A stretch of 5,620 nucleotides of DNA from Deltaproteobacteria bacterium (GTDB lineage: Bacteria > Myxococcota_A > UBA9160 > SMWR01). The translations under genes were made by a program, and so were the position numbers. The notes under the pieces were generated by a model. It made no database searches. It saw nothing but the letters and a program-made list of their open reading frames with translations, and was not told where the DNA came from. Positions 1-5,618 of the stretch are shown here, in pieces. Location: assembly GCA_019313605.1 (NCBI GenBank), contig JAFDAW010000190.1, forward strand, positions 1 to 5,620, written 5' to 3'. Numbering within the stretch: the first letter of the stretch is position 1; each line of letters begins with the position of its first letter.

Positions 1-1
1 C

Positions 2-613
2 AGCGAAGTCTTCTTCGACGATGCGCGAATTCCACACAGCCAGATGCTCGGCGAGGAAGGGCAGGGTTGGAAGGTGGCAATCGCGACGCTGATGAACGAG
101 CGGGTGGCGCTCGGAGGTGGAGCGAGCAAGAAGGGCGGGGGGGCGATCGCGGTTTTGATCGACCTGCTCGAAAGCGTCGAGTCCCAGCGTTCGGCGGCGG
201 AAGACGCGCTGCTTCGAGATCGCGTCGCGAAGTTGTACATCGAGTCCGAGCTGCTGCGGCTTACCGGCATCCGCGCGAGGGCCGCGCGGCACTCCGAGGG
301 GCCCGGGCCGGAGGGTTCGATTGGAAAGGTCGCGCAGGCCGACATCTCGAAGGCGATCTGGGAGTGTTGTTCGGACGTTCTCGGTGCCGACGCGCTCGTT
401 TACGAACACGGCTACGAGCTGCGCCAGGGGCGGACGACAGTCAGCGATAACAAGCTGCAGGCCAAGTACAACCTGCTTCGATCGAGGGCCTACTCGATCG
501 AGGGCGGCACGTCGGAGATCATGCGAAACATCGTGGGCGAACGCGTGCTCGGCTTGCCCGGTGAGCCTCGCGTCGACAAGGGCGTGCCTTGGAAGGAAAT
601 TCGGCGAAGTTAG
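2..613 (+). CDS. Acyl-CoA dehydrogenase, C-terminal part (5' end outside window); putative catalytic subunit of a heteromeric pair
   Basis: The gene would catalyse the FAD-dependent alpha,beta-dehydrogenation of an acyl-CoA, the first step of beta-oxidation, in the cytosol. The frame is open from the window edge. The first visible residues read EVFFDDARIPHSQMLGEEGQGW, the typical end of the ACAD middle beta-domain, so the ATG at 44 is internal and about half the protein is missing upstream. NERVALGG (codons 95-118) places Glu at bases 98-100, at the position of the helix-G catalytic Glu of isovaleryl-CoA and long-chain dehydrogenases. The C-terminus has IEGGTSEIMRN followed by GERVLGLPGEP, with Gly where medium-chain enzymes have their Glu. 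The usual RxxFGxPIxxFQ segment is replaced by an RDRVAKLYIESE stretch, and the GGxGxT FAD motif is absent (DVLGADALVY instead). That points to a subunit needing a partner for FAD, probably the next gene, 76 bases downstream. ACAD membership is near certain; the subunit role is inference. Confidence 0.93.
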   Translation, partial: SEVFFDDARIPHSQMLGEEGQGWKVAIATLMNERVALGGGASKKGGGAIAVLIDLLESVESQRSAAEDALLRDRVAKLYIESELLRLTGIRARAARHSEGPGPEGSIGKVAQADISKAIWECCSDVLGADALVYEHGYELRQGRTTVSDNKLQAKYNLLRSRAYSIEGGTSEIMRNIVGERVLGLPGEPRVDKGVPWKEIRRS

Positions 614-620
614 ATCAGGT

Positions 621-639
621 CATTGTTGATCATTGTGAT
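621..639 (+). repeat. Tandem direct repeat CATTGTTGAT / CATTGTGAT
   Basis: Two head-to-tail copies, CATTGTTGAT at 621-630 and CATTGTGAT at 631-639, differ by a single T. They include the palindrome TGATCA at 627-632 and lie in an AT-richer gap between the two ACAD genes, upstream of the second gene's ribosome binding site. The repeat is directly visible. A role as a regulator binding site is only a guess, and simple slippage is an alternative. Confidence 0.5.
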
Positions 640-676
640 TGGCAGTACCGAATCGGGTATGACGATCTAGAGTGTC

Positions 677-681
677 GGAGG
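677..681 (+). promoter_or_regulatory. Shine-Dalgarno GGAGG that fixes the start of the second ACAD
   Basis: GGAGG is followed by AAGGGGAC and then ATG at 690, an ideal 8-base spacing. An in-frame GTG at 672 would extend the protein by six residues, but it would put this Shine-Dalgarno inside the coding sequence. The ATG at 690 is therefore the better start; its product begins MLFEFSDEHGELR, a normal ACAD N-terminus. Confidence 0.85.
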
Positions 682-689
682 AAGGGGAC

Positions 690-1811
690 ATGCTCTTCGA
701 ATTCAGTGACGAGCACGGCGAACTGCGACGCACCGTCCGAGATTTTTTCGAGAAAGAGTCGGATGAGAGCCGCGTTCGCGAGCTGATGTCTAGCGAGCAG
801 GGCTACGATCCGACGTGTTGGGGCCGGATGGCCGAAGAACTCGGGCTTGTCGGGCTCATCGTTTCCGAGAAACACGGCGGCGCGGGGTTCGGGATGGTCG
901 AACTCGCGATCGTCGCAGAAGAGATGGGTCGTGTGCTGCTCTGCGCTCCGTATCTATCGAGTGCCGTGCTCGCGACGAACGCGCTCGAACTCGCGGCCGA
1001 CGAGGCCGCTCAGGACGAGATCCTTCCGAAGCTCGCCTCGGGCAAGGCCATCGCAACCCTGGCATTTTCGGAGTCCACGAATCCCTGGGATCTCTCCGCC
1101 ATTGCGATGACCGCAGAGCCGAGTGGGGACGCGTACCAGCTCAGCGGCGAAAAGACCTACGTGCTGGATGGTCACGTTGCGAACGAAATCCTCGTTGCAG
1201 CGCGAGTAGGGGGTGAGCTCGCGTTGTTCCACGTGGCGGAAGATGCATCGGGTCTCAGCCGCGAGGTGCTGCCGCCGCTCGATCCAACCCGCAGGCTCGC
1301 CGCGCTGCGCTTCGACAACACGCCCGCATCGCGAATTTCTTCGGGAGATGTCTCTGGCAAGCTCGAGTGCGCGCTCGATCGGGCCATCGTCGCATTGGCG
1401 GCCGAACAACTCGGCGGCGCACACCGCGTTCTCGAGACGACGGTCGACTTCGCGAAGACGCGCTTTCAGTTTGGGCGGCCGATCGGTTCGTTTCAAATCA
1501 TCAAGCACCAATGTGCGGATATGCTGGTCGAGGTCGAATTCGCGCGGTCCGCGGTCTACAACGCGGCTTTCGCGAGCGACGAAGATCCCGAGTCCGCATC
1601 GATCGCGGCGCGGATGGCGAAAGCCTATTGTTCAGATGCCTATCTCCACATTGCAAATCGGAGCATCCAGATCCACGGCGGGATGGGTTTCACCTGGGAG
1701 CACAGTGCGCACCTCTACTTCAAGCGGGCAAAAGCGAGCGAGATCCTCTTTGGAAATGCGAGCTTCCACCGCGAGCGAATGGCGACTTCACTGGGATTCG
1801 GCGCCCGCTAG
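690..1811 (+). CDS. Acyl-CoA dehydrogenase, complete; putative FAD-binding, non-catalytic partner subunit
   Basis: This 373-aa protein has the full ACAD layout: an N-terminal helical domain (about 1-120), a middle beta-domain (about 121-215) and a C-terminal helical domain (about 225-373). FAD/CoA landmarks are clear: TRFQFGRPIGSFQ at 257-269 and QIHGGMGFTWEH at 327-338. The middle-domain TEPxxGSD motif is degenerate (SESTNPWDLS, 127-136). No catalytic glutamate is evident. The helix-G position lies in DRAIVALAAEQLGG (230-243) and aligns to Ala232. The C-terminal YEGT-type site is replaced by ILFGNASFHRER (352-363), which has Phe355 at the Glu position. Such loss is known in the non-catalytic subunits of heterotetrameric FadE pairs from steroid catabolism, so I infer a complex with the preceding ACAD. 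Transcription may partly end just after the TAG stop. A homomeric enzyme with a relocated base is the alternative. Confidence 0.95.
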   Translation: MLFEFSDEHGELRRTVRDFFEKESDESRVRELMSSEQGYDPTCWGRMAEELGLVGLIVSEKHGGAGFGMVELAIVAEEMGRVLLCAPYLSSAVLATNALELAADEAAQDEILPKLASGKAIATLAFSESTNPWDLSAIAMTAEPSGDAYQLSGEKTYVLDGHVANEILVAARVGGELALFHVAEDASGLSREVLPPLDPTRRLAALRFDNTPASRISSGDVSGKLECALDRAIVALAAEQLGGAHRVLETTVDFAKTRFQFGRPIGSFQIIKHQCADMLVEVEFARSAVYNAAFASDEDPESASIAARMAKAYCSDAYLHIANRSIQIHGGMGFTWEHSAHLYFKRAKASEILFGNASFHRERMATSLGFGAR

Positions 1812-1813
1812 GA

Positions 1814-1846
1814 GCGCGGCCCAAGAACGGAGCCGCGCGATTTTTT
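1814..1846 (+). terminator. Intrinsic (rho-independent) terminator-like hairpin between the second ACAD and the fadN-like gene
   Basis: GCGCGGC (1814-1820) and GCCGCGC (1832-1838) form a perfect all-GC 7-bp stem with an 11-base loop. GA and then six T's (1841-1846) follow. The hairpin begins two bases after the TAG of the preceding gene. This is the classical shape for + strand termination. It would lower or stop transcription into the fadN-like gene, whose own promoter would then have to lie in the short remainder of the gap or inside the ACAD. The 11-base loop is rather long and the alternative hairpin at 1830-1855 competes with it, so it may be partial or conditional. Confidence 0.65.
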
Positions 1847-1855
1847 GAGCGGCTC
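1830..1855 (+). promoter_or_regulatory. Alternative hairpin overlapping the terminator (possible antiterminator)
   Basis: GAGCCGC (1830-1836) is perfectly complementary to GCGGCTC (1849-1855), with a 12-base loop that contains the T6 tract. It uses bases 1832-1836 of the terminator's 3' arm, so the two stems cannot form together. That is the geometry of an attenuator. No leader peptide, riboswitch core or protein-binding site is recognisable, so switching is a hypothesis; GC-rich sequence can give such complementarity by chance. Confidence 0.35.
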
Positions 1856-1873
1856 GGACGAAAGGGAGAGACC

Positions 1874-4249
1874 ATGTCGGTACAGAAGGTAAAAACCGCC
1901 GCGGTGTTGGGTTCCGGAGTCATGGGCAGTGGCATCGCTGCTCTGCTGGCCGGGGCCGGGGTGCGAACCTACCTCCTGGACATCGTGCCTGGGGATCTGG
2001 CGAAGGGAGGCGACCGCAATGCGATCGCCAACGGCAACCTCAAAGCCGCGCTCAAGGCCAGGCCGGCAGCTTTCTATAGTGCGGACGATGCGAAGCTGAT
2101 CACCACCGGCAATTTCGAGGACGACCTCGACAAGCTCGCCGAATGCGACTGGGTGATCGAGGTCATCGTCGAGAACCTGGAAATCAAGCAGGCGCTGATG
2201 GCCAAGGTCAGCAAGCAGGTCAATGACACGGCCATCGTCTCGACGAATACGAGCGGGATCGACGTCGACGCGATCGTCGAAGGCTTGCCCGATGGATTCC
2301 GGTCGCGCTGGCTGGGCACCCACTTCTTCAACCCGGCCCGCTATATGAAGCTGCTGGAGCTCATCCCCGGCAAGGACACCGATCCGGCTGTGACCCAGCG
2401 GGTGGCCGAGCTGGGGCGCGATGTTTTCGGCAAGGGGATCGTGTTTGCCAAGAACACGCCAAACTTCATCGGCAATCGGATCGGCGCCTACGGGATGATG
2501 TACACCGTAAACCGTATGCTCGAAGACGGTCTGACGATCGCCCAGGTGGACGCCATTTTGGGTCAGCCGCTGGGCCGCCCGAAGACTGCCGTTTTCAAGA
2601 CGGCCGACATGGTGGGCATCGACACGCTCGCCCACGTGGCCAAGAACATCTATCCCGCGATCCCCGACGATCCCCAGCGCGACGCCTATCGGGTGCCCGG
2701 GTTCATCGAGAAGATGATCGAAGCCGGTCGACTCGGGAACAAGACCCGGGGCGGCTTCTATTCCAAGAAGGGCAGCGACCGATTCGTCCTCGACCACACC
2801 ACGGGCGAGTACGAACCCCTGGAGCGACCGAGTTTCGCTTCGGTCGATGCGGCCAAGAGCATCGAAGACACCGCGCAGCGCATCAAGAAGATCATGACTG
2901 AGGGCGCTGACGAAGGCGCCGCCTTTGCGTGGAATGTCACCGCGGCGACACTCGTCTACAGCGCGGGCATGATCCCGGAGATCTCCGACAACCTGGTCGA
3001 GATCGATCGCGGCATGTGTTGGGGCTACAACTGGGAACTCGGCCCCTTCGAGACGTGGGACGCAATCGGCGTCGCCGAGTCCGCGGAGCGCATGGAGAAG
3101 GACGGTTTTGGGATTCCCGCGTGCGTCAAGAAGATGCTCGCGAGTGGAGCCAAGACCTTCTACGAGCAGCGAGACGACGGGCTCTATTACTACGACCTCG
3201 TTGGCGGCGGCTACAAGCAGGTCGATCGGGATCCGAAGCGCATCTGGATTCCGGACATCAAGCGCAGCACCAATGGTGTGATCGAAAGTAACGACGGCGC
3301 CACGTTGTTGGACGCCGGAGACGGTGTGTTGCTCGTCGAATTTCACACCAAGATGAATTCTGTCGACGCCAATATCGTGACGATGCTCGACACGGCCGTC
3401 GAGAAGGCCGAGACAGAAGGCTGGAAGGGGGTTGCGATCGGCAACCACGCCAGTGCGTTCAGTGCGGGCGCCAACCTGTTTCTCGTCTTCGTGCACGCAC
3501 AGAAGAAGAACTGGGACGCGTTGAGCGAGATGATTACGGGGTTCCAGAATGTCAACATGCGCCTCAAGTATTCGAACGTTCCGGTCGTCGCGGCGGTCGG
3601 TGGCATGGCGCTGGGCGGTGGCTGCGAGATCCCGATGCACTGCGACCGCGTCGTTTTGGCGGGTGAAGCCTATGTTGGTCTCGTCGAGGTCGGCGTCGGT
3701 TTGATCCCGGGCGCGGGCGGAGTCAAGGAGATGGTCTGCAAGTTCCAGGCGGGTATTCCGCGCGGTGTCGTGGTGCCGCCGCTCAACCTGGTCCAGAAGT
3801 CGTTCGAGAACATCGCCACCGCCAAGGTGAGTACCAGTGGCAAGGAGGCGATCGAGAACGGACACCTGCTGCCCTGGCAAACGCGCGTCGTGCTCAACCG
3901 CGACCACATCATCCAGTACGCCAAACAAGAAGTGTTGGGATTGCACGTCGCAGGCTATGAGCCGCCGGAACGGCGCAAGATCAAGCTCGCAGGTGGCAGC
4001 GCTTTCGCCGCACTCGTGCTCGGTGTCGATGGGTTCCACCGGTCGGGCTTTGCGACCGAGTACGACGTTGCGATCGGCCAAAAGCTGGCCAAGGTACTCA
4101 CCGGTGGCGACATCCCAGAGAATACGCCGGTTGACGAGCAGTACGTGCTCGATCTCGAGCGCGAGGCCTTTCTCAGCCTATGCGGCGAAGAGAAGACCCA
4201 GGCTCGCATCGAAACGATGCTGAAGACGAACCGACCGCTGCGCAACTAG
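1874..4249 (+). CDS. fadN: Bifunctional 3-hydroxyacyl-CoA dehydrogenase / enoyl-CoA hydratase, FadN architecture
   Basis: This 791-aa protein would hydrate trans-2-enoyl-CoA and oxidise the resulting 3-hydroxyacyl-CoA with NAD+. The domain order is dehydrogenase first, hydratase last, as in Bacillus FadN (similar length) and opposite to FadB/FadJ. The Rossmann motif GSGVMGSG is at 13-20, with Asp36 ending the second strand. The dehydrogenase dyad is His150 in LGTHFFNP and Glu162, 12 residues apart as in known enzymes. Two 3HCDH C-terminal-type segments follow (about 198-297, containing NRIGAYG and GNKTRGGFY, and about 350-430). The crotonase domain (about 475-690) has FSAGANL at 529-535 and GGGCE ending in Glu585. 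Glu605 lies 20 residues later in LVEVGVGLIPGAGG, which matches the two catalytic glutamates of mitochondrial enoyl-CoA hydratase. Both active sites look intact. The start is ATG 1874, with GGGAG at 1864-1868; the frame stays open upstream only as an overlap of the ACAD gene. Confidence 0.96.
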   Translation: MSVQKVKTAAVLGSGVMGSGIAALLAGAGVRTYLLDIVPGDLAKGGDRNAIANGNLKAALKARPAAFYSADDAKLITTGNFEDDLDKLAECDWVIEVIVENLEIKQALMAKVSKQVNDTAIVSTNTSGIDVDAIVEGLPDGFRSRWLGTHFFNPARYMKLLELIPGKDTDPAVTQRVAELGRDVFGKGIVFAKNTPNFIGNRIGAYGMMYTVNRMLEDGLTIAQVDAILGQPLGRPKTAVFKTADMVGIDTLAHVAKNIYPAIPDDPQRDAYRVPGFIEKMIEAGRLGNKTRGGFYSKKGSDRFVLDHTTGEYEPLERPSFASVDAAKSIEDTAQRIKKIMTEGADEGAAFAWNVTAATLVYSAGMIPEISDNLVEIDRGMCWGYNWELGPFETWDAIGVAESAERMEKDGFGIPACVKKMLASGAKTFYEQRDDGLYYYDLVGGGYKQVDRDPKRIWIPDIKRSTNGVIESNDGATLLDAGDGVLLVEFHTKMNSVDANIVTMLDTAVEKAETEGWKGVAIGNHASAFSAGANLFLVFVHAQKKNWDALSEMITGFQNVNMRLKYSNVPVVAAVGGMALGGGCEIPMHCDRVVLAGEAYVGLVEVGVGLIPGAGGVKEMVCKFQAGIPRGVVVPPLNLVQKSFENIATAKVSTSGKEAIENGHLLPWQTRVVLNRDHIIQYAKQEVLGLHVAGYEPPERRKIKLAGGSAFAALVLGVDGFHRSGFATEYDVAIGQKLAKVLTGGDIPENTPVDEQYVLDLEREAFLSLCGEEKTQARIETMLKTNRPLRN

Positions 4250-4266
4250 CCGATTTTCCGAATCGG
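4250..4266 (+). promoter_or_regulatory. Small hairpin touching the thiolase ribosome binding site
   Basis: CCGATT (4250-4255) pairs with AATCGG (4261-4266) around a 5-base loop, starting directly after the TAG of the fadN-like gene. The last two stem bases belong to the Shine-Dalgarno GGGAGG (4265-4270) that serves ATG 4279. Ribosomes finishing the upstream gene would open it, so modest translational coupling is plausible. No T tract follows, so it is not a terminator. Confidence 0.35.
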
Positions 4267-4278
4267 GAGGATACGATC

Positions 4279-5445
4279 ATGCAAGATGCAGTAATTGTTG
4301 CGGCTAACCGAACCGCCATCGGCAAGGCCGGCCGAGGCAGCCTCGTCAACGTCCGTCCCGATACCCTCGGCGGGATCGTGCTGAAGGACGTGGTCGCGCG
4401 GGCCGGGATTGCGCCAGAGATCATCGAAGACATCCAGATCGGGTGCGCGTTTCCCGAGGCGGAACAGGGGATGAATGTCGGCCGCCTTTCCGCTTTCATC
4501 GCCGGCCTGCCCGACAGCGTACCGGCCTGCACCGTCAACCGCTTCTGCTCGTCGGGCCTTCAGGCCGTGGCGATCATCGCCAACCGAATCCAGGTCGGCG
4601 AGATCGAGTGCGGTATCGGTGGCGGGACGGAATCCATGTCGATGGTTCCGATGGGCGGCAACAAACTCGCGCCCAACCCGGAACTCTCGCTCGAGTTCCC
4701 CGATGCCTACATCGGTATGGGACACACGGCCGAAGTCGTTGCAACACGATACGATGTCAGCCGTGAAGAGCAGGACCGCTGGGCGGTGATCAGCAACGAG
4801 CGGGCTGCGGCGGCCAATGAGTCGGGCGCCTTCAAGGATCAGATCGTTCCCGTCGAGGCCTGGCGCCCCAATGGCAACGGCGAACGGAAGACGTTCACCT
4901 TCGCCGTCGATGAGGGCCCTCGTCCCGGCACCACCACAGAAGTGCTGGGCAAGCTGCGACCTGCCTTCAGTACGACGGGCACGGTCACCGCAGGTAACTC
5001 CAGCCAGATGTCGGATGGCGCAGCGGCCGTGATGCTCATGAGTGGCGAGCGCGCGGGCAACGAAGGCCTCCAACCCATGGCTCGCTTCGTGGCACTCGCG
5101 GTCTCGGGTTGCGCGCCCGACGAAATGGGAATTGGTCCGACGTTGGCCATTCCCAAGGTCCTGAAAAACACCGGTCTCAAGCTCGACGACATCGACCTGC
5201 TCGAAGTCAACGAGGCCTTCGCGAGTCAGTTCGTGTACTCGGTAAAGAAGGCCGGGATCGATGAGGAAAAGGTCAACGTCAACGGCGGCGCGATCGCCTT
5301 GGGGCACCCGTTGGGCTGCACCGGCGCCAAGCTGACGACCCAACTCGTCTACGAACTCCGCAAACGCGGTGGCAAGTACGGGATCGTCGCGATGTGCATC
5401 GGCGGCGGCATGGGTGCTGCGGCGGTGTTCGAGAATTTGGGGTAG
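4279..5445 (+). CDS. fadA: Acetyl-CoA C-acyltransferase (3-ketoacyl-CoA thiolase)
   Basis: This 388-aa protein, a normal length for the family, would cleave 3-ketoacyl-CoA with CoA to acetyl-CoA and a shortened acyl-CoA. All thiolase catalytic elements are present: nucleophile Cys90 in NRFCSSGLQA, NEAF at 311-314, His343 in GGAIALGHPLGCTGA and the second active-site Cys373 in CIGGGMGA. The start is ATG 4279, eight bases after GGGAGG at 4265-4270; an upstream in-frame extension would run into the fadN-like gene. The 29-base gap and matching function support cotranscription with fadN. Position after fadN resembles the fadN-fadA order of Bacillus. An acetoacetyl-CoA thiolase (AtoB/PhaA type) cannot be excluded from motifs alone, but the neighbours favour degradation. 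Confidence 0.95.
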   Translation: MQDAVIVAANRTAIGKAGRGSLVNVRPDTLGGIVLKDVVARAGIAPEIIEDIQIGCAFPEAEQGMNVGRLSAFIAGLPDSVPACTVNRFCSSGLQAVAIIANRIQVGEIECGIGGGTESMSMVPMGGNKLAPNPELSLEFPDAYIGMGHTAEVVATRYDVSREEQDRWAVISNERAAAANESGAFKDQIVPVEAWRPNGNGERKTFTFAVDEGPRPGTTTEVLGKLRPAFSTTGTVTAGNSSQMSDGAAAVMLMSGERAGNEGLQPMARFVALAVSGCAPDEMGIGPTLAIPKVLKNTGLKLDDIDLLEVNEAFASQFVYSVKKAGIDEEKVNVNGGAIALGHPLGCTGAKLTTQLVYELRKRGGKYGIVAMCIGGGMGAAAVFENLG

Positions 5446-5476
5446 GGCTTGCTGAAGACGGCTGGTCGTTCACTTG

Positions 5477-5504
5477 TGGCCGCGATGGGCGGACTTGAAC
5501 CGGC
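5477..5504 (-). pseudogene. tRNA 3'-end-like fragment (T-arm, acceptor strand, CCA)
   Basis: Read on the minus strand, GCCGG-TTCAAGT-CCGCC forms a T-arm with a consensus loop and four of five stem pairs. It is followed at exactly the right distance by a 7-base acceptor strand CATCGCG, discriminator G and CCA (5477-5479). Further upstream on that strand, CGCGA (plus 5559-5563) could pair with the TCGCG of the acceptor, which would give an 87-base unit. However, no D-arm and no proper anticodon arm can be drawn between them. It could be a decayed tRNA, a tRNA-derived attachment-site remnant, or chance. Confidence 0.33.
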
Positions 5505-5566
5505 GGCCTGCTGTGAGCAATGGCAGCTCCTCCCGTTTTCTACTCCTGTTTTGTCATGTCGCGTGG

Positions 5567-5618
5567 CCGGTGTCCGGATCGGGATTGCATCCGATCCAAG
5601 CCAGACGATGTCCACCGG
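5567..5618. repeat. Nested inverted repeats at the window end
   Basis: The inner stem is GGATCGG (5576-5582) with CCGATCC (5591-5597) around an 8-base loop. The outer stem is CCGGTG (5567-5572) with CACCGG (5613-5618). No T tract follows the inner hairpin within the window, so an intrinsic terminator for the thiolase is not supported. Function is unknown; a structured RNA, operator or repeat element continuing beyond the window are all possible. Confidence 0.4.

Noticed and set aside
633..663. Possible promoter TTGTGA ... TATGAC before the second ACAD
   Set aside because: The spacer is 19 bases and the -10 match is weak; TTGGCA at 639-644 gives only 13 bases. Not enough to call a promoter.
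1367..1873. N-terminal extension of the fadN-like frame into the second ACAD
   Set aside because: The extension overlaps a well-supported ACAD in another frame and gives an Arg-rich sequence without domain character. A good Shine-Dalgarno and a normal FadN N-terminus support ATG 1874.
1808..4081. Very long minus-strand open frame (757 codons) opposite the fadN-like gene
   Set aside because: Its translation shows no recognisable domain, and it is what a GC-rich gene with strong third-position bias leaves on the opposite strand. The + strand frame has two complete active sites.
4246..5343. Minus-strand 365-codon open frame opposite the thiolase
   Set aside because: Same codon-bias shadow; no domain motifs, while the + strand encodes an intact thiolase.
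5510..5540. Terminator for the thiolase from GCTG...CAGC followed by TTTT
   Set aside because: The stem is only 4-5 bp and the T run lies about 8 bases beyond it, interrupted by C residues.
5477..5563. Complete functional tRNA gene on the minus strand
   Set aside because: Only five acceptor pairs can be drawn, the T-stem has a C-C mismatch, and there is no D-arm with GG and no 5-bp anticodon stem with a 7-base loop and U33. Kept only as a tRNA-like fragment.
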